A DNA stretch of 16,741 bases from Microbacteriaceae bacterium (GTDB taxonomy: Bacteria > Actinomycetota > Actinomycetes > Actinomycetales > Microbacteriaceae): positions 1-16,741 of the forward strand of contig RFQD01000008.1 in NCBI GenBank assembly GCA_009925875.1. The letters are read 5' to 3'. The notes beneath the pieces are model-generated. The model did not search any database. It had not been told where the DNA came from and worked only from the letters and a program-made list of their open reading frames with translations. A program made the position numbers and the translations under genes. This document shows positions 9,601 through 14,802 of the stretch, piece by piece; position 1 is the stretch's first letter; each line of letters starts with the position of its first letter.

Positions 9601-9944
9601 GCGAACGCGAGCGACATGGGCGTGCGTGCCCGCGGCCCGACGGATGCGTGAACCGAGTCGACGCCAGCGGCAATGTGGGAGAGTCGCTGCGAGATGGCGT
9701 CGCGAAGGCGATTCGCGGCCCGACGGTTGGGAGTGAGGACGATGATGTCATCGGGCGACCAGCCGTCTCGCTCGACTCGAGTTGCCACCAGCTCAACCGC
9801 GAGCGAGGTTTTTCCGGTGCCCGGTGCGCCCACGACGACAGCACTCCGTTGCGCGTCAAGGTCAAGGAGTTGACGCTGGTCTGCGTCGGGCATCTCAAAA
9901 GACAGGTCACTGGGTGCGGGGGCAGAGAAACCGGTAATGGCCAT
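6666..9944 (-). CDS. adnA: AdnA-like subunit of the AdnAB helicase-nuclease (degenerate motor, intact nuclease)
   Basis: This 1092-residue first gene of the operon is a UvrD-like motor fused to a RecB-type nuclease. Walker A GAPGTGKT is present (39-46), but the other motor motifs are eroded. Walker B reads LDDAQ (253-256 = DDAQ) with Asp for the catalytic Glu. Motif III is GDPDIATTTFRGA without its Gln. Motif V is VTTPSGVIGSQFD, while the motif VI region keeps ATSRAR. The C-terminal nuclease has H862, D960 (GKIDRIE), D974 and K976 (DLKTGK) and Q992/Y996 (QLTCY), so it should cut one DNA strand. Residues about 349-365 hold two identical VAPAGAES repeats in the linker before the second motor half. 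The ATG at 9944 follows a TATGGT -10 by 6 nt, so a leaderless operon mRNA is likely. Confidence 0.92.
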   Translation of the reverse strand: MAITGFSAPAPSDLSFEMPDADQRQLLDLDAQRSAVVVGAPGTGKTSLAVELVATRVERDGWSPDDIIVLTPNRRAANRLRDAISQRLSHIAAGVDSVHASVGPRARTPMSLAFAIAAQHAMVSNAAPARLLTGAEQDTILRDVLEGEIADHTGAWPEELHADIRTRGVFRTELRELIGRAHEHGLTPEDLRERGVARGIAAWEAAGTFWRTYRDIVAVARPDHFDASELLSLAAAALAEPDVLPQVKLVILDDAQEATAGVIGLLRGFASRGVPIILLGDPDIATTTFRGAIPEFLGRAATELGVTPDSVSTIVLRTVHRHGPAIRGLVSAFTTMGSALAAGQRSAASVAPAGAESVAPAGAESLDDSVAVSDGGEQSRARDAVLTVCRDTRTREVGAIARILREQHLLQGVAWNEMAVVVRNSALVATYARALAHVDVPSRTLLSETSLQAHAVTRDMMTVLKMALGRVVIDRESAADILVSPFGGLSALELRRLRLAFRHDRLAEGEHVTGGEVIPEALRNPALFDQFDFAPARRAARFAHTLALVKSQADQGSTIEELLWTVWSRSGLATQWREDALSSGFASDEANRNLDAVIALFTSARRFVERTPDAPADQFITEFDRSDVPEDTLARQADVNSVLVTTPSGVIGSQFDVVVVAGVQENVWPNLRPRGTLLFPQQLVRDIRGQQTDTVDARREVSDDELRMFAMATSRARHVLVISAHENDEDLPSNYFARAATRATNVPANDDGLDHRLSLRGLVGRLRAELSLAPTQSHDAASALARLAGEGVPGADPNSWLGMRAWSTTLPLVDFDSNDVHERVRLSPSKLESWEKDQLVWFIDSVVTGDKTTASGLGTLLHSAMEEVAPSGAVTGPVSSQDVMNVVTRRWSELATSFEAPWQSDVELGRARVLADAIAQYLTDFDASGARLLRSEGGFTIELDEDGENPVRVTVSGKIDRIEENPDGSILIADLKTGKSNVAVKDIPDHGQLTCYQLAIHVGPVDGVAAGSVAGGAKLIFVADPTAKRLYTERVQAAGTAEFFDAARERIRTAARGMAGYTFLGRLFESEERGEFASRYEYRIHLAKAVTA
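8851..8898. repeat. Exact 24-bp tandem duplication inside adnA
   Basis: Two identical 24-bp units (8851-8874 and 8875-8898), each beginning GATTCCGCC, sit head to tail, and the next bases (GATGCCGCCGA) look like a decayed third copy. The unit is 8 codons, so the frame is kept; it encodes the doubled VAPAGAES in an Ala-rich linker of AdnA. It looks like replication slippage. Confidence 0.9.
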
Positions 9945-9950
9945 TTAGGT

Positions 9951-9979
9951 ACCATAACGAGAGGGTGCGTCACTGTCCG
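9951..9979 (-). promoter_or_regulatory. Promoter of the adnAB operon (leaderless)
   Basis: On the complement, CGGACA (9974-9979, matching TTGACA at 4 of 6) is followed by a 17-nt spacer, then -10 TATGGT (9951-9956), then 6 nt (ACCTAA) and the adnA ATG. This is the best-formed promoter in the window and places the transcript start at the start codon. Confidence 0.6.
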
Positions 9980-10020
9980 CGTTTCGTTGACTCTGGCGCT
10001 GTCGCGTCGGCGGGGTGGCG

Positions 10021-10026
10021 TAATCT
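10021..10026 (+). promoter_or_regulatory. Possible -10 element for the DUF3107 operon
   Basis: TAATCT fits TANNNT and would give a leader of about 30 nt that includes the strong Shine-Dalgarno at 10049. TTGACT at 9987 is 28 nt upstream, too far to be its -35. The call is weak. Confidence 0.3.
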
Positions 10027-10048
10027 GGCTTCAGCACTGACAACACGC

Positions 10049-10056
10049 AAGGAGAG
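10049..10056 (+). promoter_or_regulatory. Strong Shine-Dalgarno deciding the GTG start at 10065
   Basis: AAGGAGAG lies 8 nt upstream of the GTG. It is the clearest ribosome binding site in the window and contrasts with the SD-less starts of several neighbours. Confidence 0.75.
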
Positions 10057-10064
10057 TCATCATC

Positions 10065-10289
10065 GTGGAAGTTCGAATCGGAATCATCAACGCGGGTCGT
10101 GAATTGAGCTTCGAAACATCATCGAGCGCAAGCGAGATTGAGGCTGCGGTCGCTGCCGCACTCGCGAAGCCAACCGGGCACCTCACGCTGACCGATGACA
10201 AGGGAAAGACGTACATCGTTCCGACGGCTGCACTCGGCTTCATCGAGGTGGGCAACGAAGAGTCTCGCCGAGTCGGATTCGTGGCATAG
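10065..10289 (+). CDS. DUF3107 family small protein (TB9.4-like)
   Basis: This 74-residue acidic protein starts at GTG with a strong Shine-Dalgarno. It has the alternating strand-helix-strand character of the family: an N-terminal strand (EVRIGIINAGRE), an Ala-rich helix (about residues 23-35), then strands (HLTLTDDKGKTYIVP) and a final helix-strand ending VGFVA. There is no signal peptide, membrane segment or known catalytic motif. It matches the actinobacterial family DUF3107, represented by Rv3208A (TB9.4), which occupies the same place near adnAB and a DEAD-box helicase. Biochemical function is unknown to me. Only 3 nt separate its stop from the downstream membrane-protein start, so the two are cotranscribed and probably translationally coupled. 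Confidence 0.85.
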   Translation: MEVRIGIINAGRELSFETSSSASEIEAAVAAALAKPTGHLTLTDDKGKTYIVPTAALGFIEVGNEESRRVGFVA

Positions 10290-10292
10290 CAC

Positions 10293-10616
10293 ATGGACAC
10301 CGCCACTCTCATCGACCTCGTCATTGTCTTTGCGTCCTCCCTCGTCGTGGGCACGATTCTGCGCTACGCGATCCCCGGTCGCATCAAGCACGGCTTGCTT
10401 CTCGTGCCCGGATTCGCCATCGTCTTTTCTCTTCTCGTGTGGGAGATCAGCGTCTGGGCTGGGTTGCCCAGCGAATTCGGACAGGTCGCCTGGCTCATCC
10501 TGCTGGTTCTCACCACGGGGGTCACGGCCGCGTTTACGCTCATCGTGGTGCGCCGGCGAACGGCATCCGACGACACGATGCTCGCGACCGCTCTCGCGCG
10601 AGTGCACTCGGTCTAA
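10293..10616 (+). CDS. Small membrane protein with three predicted helices, unknown function
   Basis: This is a 107-residue hydrophobic protein I do not recognise. Predicted membrane segments are about 6-23, 35-56 and 65-86. A basic loop (RYAIPGRIKHG) lies between the first two and a basic stretch (RRR, 87-89) follows the third, placing those parts in the cytoplasm by the positive-inside rule only if the segment count is miscalled by one or one segment is re-entrant. The last 20 residues are a soluble tail. It starts 3 nt after the DUF3107 stop without its own clear Shine-Dalgarno, so it depends on upstream translation. Its TAA stop overlaps the stop of the facing ferritin-like gene by 4 nt (CTAA). 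No catalytic motif is visible. Confidence 0.7.
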   Translation: MDTATLIDLVIVFASSLVVGTILRYAIPGRIKHGLLLVPGFAIVFSLLVWEISVWAGLPSEFGQVAWLILLVLTTGVTAAFTLIVVRRRTASDDTMLATALARVHSV

Positions 10617-11332
10617 GCGGTCAGTCCGAGCTCATCCATTCGACGGCTGTGTGCACCGAGTAGGTCGGTGAACACCGGTTCAATGCGACGGTGGATGCCC
10701 TCCGCCGAGTCAGAGGCGGCAATGGCACTGCGCGCCACGAGTTGCGTGTCGCCAACGAGGCGACGACCCCACAGCGCCAAACGGGCGCCTAAATCCGGGT
10801 CGGTCGCCATGCCCTCCCGGAGTGCGGCGATGATGACTTCGTCACTTCCCGGAGTGGTGAGTACCGCCGACACGCGCGCGGCAACGGTGCGTGGCAATCC
10901 GGTAACGAGGCGCGCGAAAAAATCATCGAGAAATCCTGCCGTGATGTAAATGCCGAGCAGCGTTTCGTACCAATCGCGACCGCGTGTAAGAACCTCGAAT
11001 CGATCGATTGCCTGAGTAAACGGCTCCATGGCACTCGCCGGATCGACCTTCTTTTTGCGCAGTTCGGCGACAAGTCCGTGATGCTTGGCGAGTGCTTCAC
11101 CCGCGACCACCGAAATGCCCTCTTTGACGGTGAGGTTTGGTGCCTCTGCGACGACCCGACCGAGCGACTGGAACACGGCCAGTTCGAGATATGCCGTTTG
11201 TCCCAGGAACGAGACGAGATCCGGAGTGAGGTCGGACAAGTCGATACGGTCCGCGGCACCGATGGCGTCGAGACGCGACCCCAGCACCGGTGCTTTCGCA
11301 CGACGTCGACGTCCGAAAAGCCACTCAAACAC
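10613..11332 (-). CDS. Ferritin-like fold protein related to MiaE (MiaE_2 family)
   Basis: This 239-residue mostly helical protein corresponds to Rv3210c-type proteins, described as tRNA-(ms2io6A)-hydroxylase-like with a ferritin-like four-helix fold. Candidate metal ligands on successive helices are E50 (TAYLELAVFQSL), E79 with H84/H85 (GEALAKHHGL) and E123 (WYETLLGIYITAGF). I do not see a clear ExxH on the fourth helix, and the second helix has E-x4-H rather than ExxH, so the diiron site may be incomplete and hydroxylase activity is doubtful. A basic patch (GRRRRAK, 7-13) follows a short hydrophobic N-terminus. The GTG start at 11332 is exactly 6 nt after TAGGGT. The gene lies between the DUF3107 pair (convergent) and the DEAD-box gene (divergent), as in other actinobacteria. 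Confidence 0.75.
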   Translation of the reverse strand: MFEWLFGRRRRAKAPVLGSRLDAIGAADRIDLSDLTPDLVSFLGQTAYLELAVFQSLGRVVAEAPNLTVKEGISVVAGEALAKHHGLVAELRKKKVDPASAMEPFTQAIDRFEVLTRGRDWYETLLGIYITAGFLDDFFARLVTGLPRTVAARVSAVLTTPGSDEVIIAALREGMATDPDLGARLALWGRRLVGDTQLVARSAIAASDSAEGIHRRIEPVFTDLLGAHSRRMDELGLTA

Positions 11333-11338
11333 GTTCCC

Positions 11339-11344
11339 ACCCTA
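11339..11344 (-). promoter_or_regulatory. Leaderless -10 element of the ferritin-like gene
   Basis: The complement reads TAGGGT, then GGGAAC, then the GTG at 11332. TANNNT with a 6-nt gap fits leaderless initiation. GGGAA could also act as a poor, very close Shine-Dalgarno, so the reading is not unique. No -35 is visible. Confidence 0.45.
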
Positions 11345-11459
11345 TGCCCAATCTGCGGGCAGGCGCGTGCACGTAGACTGAGGATGCTGTCTGCGCCGCT
11401 GGAGCGCTGACCCTACGCCTTATTCGGTATCTCTCTCGGGCGTAGACCCCATACGACCG

Positions 11460-11464
11460 TGAGG
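11460..11464 (+). promoter_or_regulatory. Shine-Dalgarno deciding the DEAD-box helicase start
   Basis: TGAGG is followed by 6 nt (CTTTTC) and GTG at 11471. The in-frame GTG at 11459 overlaps this site and has no upstream signal. Starting at 11471 gives MLFSDLSIDP, close to the usual N-terminus of the family. Confidence 0.55.
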
Positions 11465-11470
11465 CTTTTC

Positions 11471-12814
11471 GTGCTGTTTTCTGACCTGTCCATCGACCCC
11501 GATATTGTTGCTGCGCTTGCGGATAAAGGAATTCTCGAGCCGTTTCCGATTCAAGAACAAACAATCCCACTCGCACTCAGCGGCCAAGACATCATCGGTC
11601 AGGCGAAGACGGGAACGGGCAAAACGTTTGGCTTTGGATTGCCCATCATCCAGCGCCTCGGATTGAATCCAGAGCCCGGTGTCAAGGTGCTCGTTGTCGT
11701 ACCGACACGTGAACTGTGTGTGCAAGTCGCCGAGGATCTCGAGGTCGCAACGGCTCATCGCTCGACGAGCGTTGCCGCTATTTATGGCGGCAAGGCGTAC
11801 GAGGGCCAAGTCGACGCCCTCAAGGCGGGTGCCCAAATTGTGGTGGGCACGCCAGGACGACTCATCGACCTTTCCGCTCAGCGACTGCTGTCACTCGCTC
11901 ACGTGCAAGAAATTGTGTTGGACGAGGCAGACAAGATGCTCGACCTGGGATTCCTTCCCGACGTCGAGAAGATTTTCGCCAGCGTGCCCGCTATTCGGCA
12001 CACCATGCTTTTTTCCGCCACGATGCCGGGGCCGATTGTGACTCTTGCCCGACGATTCATGTCGAATCCGATTCACATTCGAGCCACCGATCCCGACGAG
12101 GGCCTCACGCAGGCGAACATTGAGCACCTCGTGTATCGCGCGCATGCCCTCGACAAAGATGAAGTCATTGCGCGCATCCTGCAGGCGGACGGGCGCGGGA
12201 AGACCGTTATCTTTACGCGAACCAAACGTGCCGCGTCACGTTTGCAAGAAGAACTCGCCGATCGTGGCTTTCCCGCGGTTGCGGTTCATGGCGACATGAG
12301 CCAGGAGGCGCGCGAACGATCCATGGCGGCGTTCAAGGCCGGCAAGAAGGACATTCTTATCGCGACGGATGTGGCCGCTCGCGGCATCGACGTGGGGCGC
12401 GCGGGTAAAACAGGAATCGCGATCACCTTTGTCGACTGGGAAGACATGCACAAGTGGGCTCTGATAAACCGCGCGCTGGAGTTTGGTCAGCCCGAGCCCG
12501 TCGAAACGTATTCGTCGTCGCCCCACCTTTATACCGACTTGAATATTCCCGAAGGAACGAAGGGTCGTCTCAAGTCCACGCCTCCGATGCGCGGAAATGA
12601 TCGGGCCGACGGCAATCGCTCCGGCTCTCCGCGTGCCGCCGGTACCTCGAGGCCACCGAGACGCACCAATAATTCACCCACACATTCGACACCGGCTTCC
12701 GATGCACCGGGATCGGGCGCGCACGACGGTGGTGGCTCTGAGCATCATTTGGGTAACAACCCCACGCGCAGTAGGAATCGCTCGCGACGCCGAGGGCCGG
12801 GACTGAGCTCCTAG
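11471..12814 (+). CDS. DEAD-box ATP-dependent RNA helicase (RhlE-like) with internal deletion across motif VI
   Basis: This 447-residue RNA helicase has a normal first RecA domain: Q motif (PFPIQEQ, 25-31), motif I AKTGTGKT (45-52), Ia PTRELC, Ib TPGR, motif II DEAD (151-154), motif III SAT (182-184). In the second domain VIFTRTKRA and motif V ATDVAARGIDV are present, but residue V308 is followed directly by GRAGKTGIAITF. Relatives have about 25 residues here, including the HRxGRT part of motif VI; only the final GR remains. The frame is kept and the conserved segment LNIPEGTKGR follows. Loss of the motif VI His and Arg and a core strand predicts a non-hydrolysing protein unless this is an assembly collapse. 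The last 80 or so residues are a low-complexity Arg/Ser/Pro/Asn tail typical of RNA binding. It corresponds to Rv3211 (rhlE) by position. The start choice rests on TGAGG. Confidence 0.88.
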   Translation: MLFSDLSIDPDIVAALADKGILEPFPIQEQTIPLALSGQDIIGQAKTGTGKTFGFGLPIIQRLGLNPEPGVKVLVVVPTRELCVQVAEDLEVATAHRSTSVAAIYGGKAYEGQVDALKAGAQIVVGTPGRLIDLSAQRLLSLAHVQEIVLDEADKMLDLGFLPDVEKIFASVPAIRHTMLFSATMPGPIVTLARRFMSNPIHIRATDPDEGLTQANIEHLVYRAHALDKDEVIARILQADGRGKTVIFTRTKRAASRLQEELADRGFPAVAVHGDMSQEARERSMAAFKAGKKDILIATDVAARGIDVGRAGKTGIAITFVDWEDMHKWALINRALEFGQPEPVETYSSSPHLYTDLNIPEGTKGRLKSTPPMRGNDRADGNRSGSPRAAGTSRPPRRTNNSPTHSTPASDAPGSGAHDGGGSEHHLGNNPTRSRNRSRRRGPGLSS

Positions 12815-13719
12815 TCGTCCGACGGCGGGTACACCGGTTGAGACCCGGATGACCCGCTCCGGTTGCGCGCACTCTCAATGAGGCGCTCGAGCATTTCGGG
12901 CGACGTCGTGTCGTCACCAGGCTGGTTAACTTTGCGGGTCCCATGAAAATCACTGGAGCCGGTGACGATGAAGTCGAGTTCCCTCTGGTACTCCCACAGT
13001 GTGGCGAGTGCCTCCGGATTGTTGCGTCGGTTCTCCTGATGGTCTAGTTCAAGGCCACCCAACCCCGCATCAAGGAGCCGAATCAGATTCTCTTTGGGCA
13101 TGGTGTGGTCCGTGCGGGCCGTGGGATGAGCCAAAATCGGCACTCCACCCGCTGCGCGCACGAGTTCGATCGCTGTCAAGATGTCAGGCTTTTTCGTCGT
13201 GGGGATGTAGTAGTCGCTCCCCGGAAACAGGATTGTGGAGAAAACTTCGTCCGTGTCCGCCGCATACCCATGCGAAATCAACACGGCCGCGATATGGGGT
13301 CGTTGCGGAGGTGCATCGCCTGCTTCACTCAGAACTTCGTCGAGGGTGATGTCGTACTGTGCACGCAGTTTCTCGACCATGCCGGCCACGCGCGCCATCT
13401 TGCCCCCCTTCACGCGGTTCATTGCGTCATTCAAGTCCGCGTCAAATGGGTCAAAGAGGTAGGCCAAAAGGTGCATTCCGCCGGCATTGGGCACCGAAAC
13501 CGACAGCTCCGCACCGGGAATGAATGTCATCCCTCGCTGCTGGCAGGCCTCAATCGCCTCCTCCCATCCGAGGGTGGAGTCGTGGTCAGTGAGGGACATG
13601 GTTCGAACACCGGCGAGATAGGCCGACTCGACGACACGAGCGGGTTCCTCGGTTCCATCGGAAACCTTGCTGTGCAAGTGCAGGTCAATGGGAGCCTGTG
13701 CCCGTGAAAAGCCGCTCAT
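12811..13719 (-). CDS. PHP-domain metal-dependent phosphoesterase (TrpH/YciV-like)
   Basis: This 302-residue PHP hydrolase is similar to TrpH/YciV (RNase AM) proteins, which act on 3',5'-nucleotide bisphosphates or RNA 5' ends. Metal-binding motifs are complete: DLHLHS (12-17), the SDG turn (20-22), LTDHD (43-47), GAELS after the IPG strand, HPTART at H198, and SDFHG (256-260). The insert between them (about 100-190) is typical of this subfamily. The C-terminal 20 residues are Ser/Pro/Asp-rich. No signal peptide, so it is cytoplasmic. The ATG at 13719 is 6 nt after TAGCAT. The TAG stop shares the palindrome CTAG (12811-12814) with the stop of the facing helicase gene. The substrate cannot be fixed from sequence; histidinol phosphatase is less likely because of the TrpH-like arrangement. 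Confidence 0.85.
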   Translation of the reverse strand: MSGFSRAQAPIDLHLHSKVSDGTEEPARVVESAYLAGVRTMSLTDHDSTLGWEEAIEACQQRGMTFIPGAELSVSVPNAGGMHLLAYLFDPFDADLNDAMNRVKGGKMARVAGMVEKLRAQYDITLDEVLSEAGDAPPQRPHIAAVLISHGYAADTDEVFSTILFPGSDYYIPTTKKPDILTAIELVRAAGGVPILAHPTARTDHTMPKENLIRLLDAGLGGLELDHQENRRNNPEALATLWEYQRELDFIVTGSSDFHGTRKVNQPGDDTTSPEMLERLIESARNRSGSSGSQPVYPPSDD

Positions 13720-13725
13720 AGTGTC

Positions 13726-13731
13726 ATGCTA
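13726..13731 (-). promoter_or_regulatory. Leaderless -10 element of the PHP gene
   Basis: The complement reads TAGCAT, then GACACT, then the ATG at 13719. It lies inside the 19-nt gap separating the two divergent start codons, so its -35 region would fall in the coding sequence of the opposite gene. Confidence 0.5.
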
Positions 13732-13738
13732 GTCCTCG

Positions 13739-14743
13739 ATGTTCTCTCGAATTCTTGCGGTGCTCGCGGGCCTCGCCACCAGCGCGCTTCTGACCGTGGC
13801 GTTGCTTCCACAATTAGTGGGATACCAACGCGTATGGCCATTTGCCGTGGCGGTCGGAATGCGCGGTATGGCGAGCATGGCGGCCATCATTCTGGTTTTT
13901 GTTTTACTCGTTGTCGGCCGGATCGGTCGTTGGTTGCGCCGCACCACAATCACCGTGTCCGTCCTACTCCTCATATTCACCGGGGCGAACGTGTGGATCA
14001 TGACAACCCATGGTTTCGATAACGCCGACCTCGGCCCATCCGCGAAGCAGGACATTACGGTCTTGACGTGGAACACGATGGGTGGCTCCCCCGCACCACT
14101 CGCGATCGCGGACCTCGCCATTTCATCGGACGCCGACATCATTGCGTTGCCTGAGACGAGTCAGCAAATGGCCACTTCTGTCAAGGCGATTTTGTCGGCG
14201 TCGGGTAAAGAGATGACGGTCCTCACGAATTCCTTTGACACCATCTACGAGGCACACTCCACGGCGCTGTTGATCGATACGAATATGGGCGAGTACACGC
14301 TCGCGCAAGACGTCGGCAACACCGTGACCGCCCCCACACTCGTGGCCGTGCCACTCGACCCGAACGACCCGACCATCGTCGCGGCCCACGTGTCGGCACC
14401 CGGCCCGGGTGCCATGGAAAATTGGCGCACCGACCTGAGCTGGCTTGTCGACCTGTGCTCATCAAACAACGTCATTCTCGCCGGTGATCTCAACGGAAGC
14501 ATCGACAATTTCGCGCAAACCGGGCCCGGTGCCCTCGGTGGATGTGCCGACGCGGCACAGGTCATGAATGGAGCCTCGGTCGGCACGTGGCCGGCGTGGA
14601 TGCCCACTTTCGTCGGAGCACCGATAGATCACGTGATGTACAACGGCGAATTTTTGGCGACCGGATTTCACGTGTACGAAAACCCCGCCGGATCTCGCGG
14701 CGATCACCGACCGGTCGTGGCGCGACTGACGCCCGCGAAGTAA
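13739..14743 (+). CDS. Membrane-anchored endonuclease/exonuclease/phosphatase (EEP) family protein
   Basis: This 334-residue protein has three N-terminal hydrophobic helices (about 4-27, 38-60 and 70-88) followed by a DNase I-like EEP domain likely facing outside the cytoplasmic membrane. Catalytic landmarks are all present: N112 (TWNTMGG), E139 (LPETS), the AAHVSAP strand, D250 and N252 (GDLNGS), D297/H298 (IDHV) and D322/H323 (GDHRPVVA). The family hydrolyses phosphodiester bonds in nucleic acids, lipids or sugar phosphates; the substrate here is not evident. The start codon lies only 19 nt from that of the divergent PHP gene. The exact 6-nt leaderless spacing is not seen, but TAGTGT at 13719-13724 could give a leader of about 8 nt. 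It has no good Shine-Dalgarno. Confidence 0.83.
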   Translation: MFSRILAVLAGLATSALLTVALLPQLVGYQRVWPFAVAVGMRGMASMAAIILVFVLLVVGRIGRWLRRTTITVSVLLLIFTGANVWIMTTHGFDNADLGPSAKQDITVLTWNTMGGSPAPLAIADLAISSDADIIALPETSQQMATSVKAILSASGKEMTVLTNSFDTIYEAHSTALLIDTNMGEYTLAQDVGNTVTAPTLVAVPLDPNDPTIVAAHVSAPGPGAMENWRTDLSWLVDLCSSNNVILAGDLNGSIDNFAQTGPGALGGCADAAQVMNGASVGTWPAWMPTFVGAPIDHVMYNGEFLATGFHVYENPAGSRGDHRPVVARLTPAK

Positions 14744-14802
14744 CGACGTCACGTCCGTCGAACGGCGTACAGTTGTGCTCACTGAAGTGACAGGGCCACC
14801 AC

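Larger units (their letters stand above)
9945..10064. other. Divergent intergenic region between adnA and the DUF3107 gene
   Basis: These 120 bases hold the adnAB promoter on the minus strand, a possible TAATCT -10 and the strong Shine-Dalgarno on the plus strand. I see no LexA-type palindrome or other clear operator. Confidence 0.6.
11333..11470. other. Divergent intergenic region between the ferritin-like and DEAD-box genes
   Basis: This is the longest gap in the window (138 bases). It holds the TAGGGT element for the minus-strand gene and the TGAGG site for the helicase. TATCTC at 11428 with GCTGAC at 11406 is a weak plus-strand promoter candidate. Nothing else recognisable. Confidence 0.4.

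Noticed and set aside
1..9944. A helicase/nuclease-based phage defence system
   Set aside because: The helicase-nuclease genes match the housekeeping AdnAB and UvrD2 in domain order, length and gene order, and no toxin, sensor or mobile-element genes accompany them.
9987..10026. TTGACT and TAATCT as a -35/-10 pair for the DUF3107 gene
   Set aside because: The spacer would be 28 nt, well outside the usable range; only the -10 is kept as a weak call.
14744..14760. Possible terminator hairpin after the EEP gene (CGACG, 7-nt loop, CGTCG)
   Set aside because: The stem is only 5 bp and no T-run follows, so it is within chance for this base composition.
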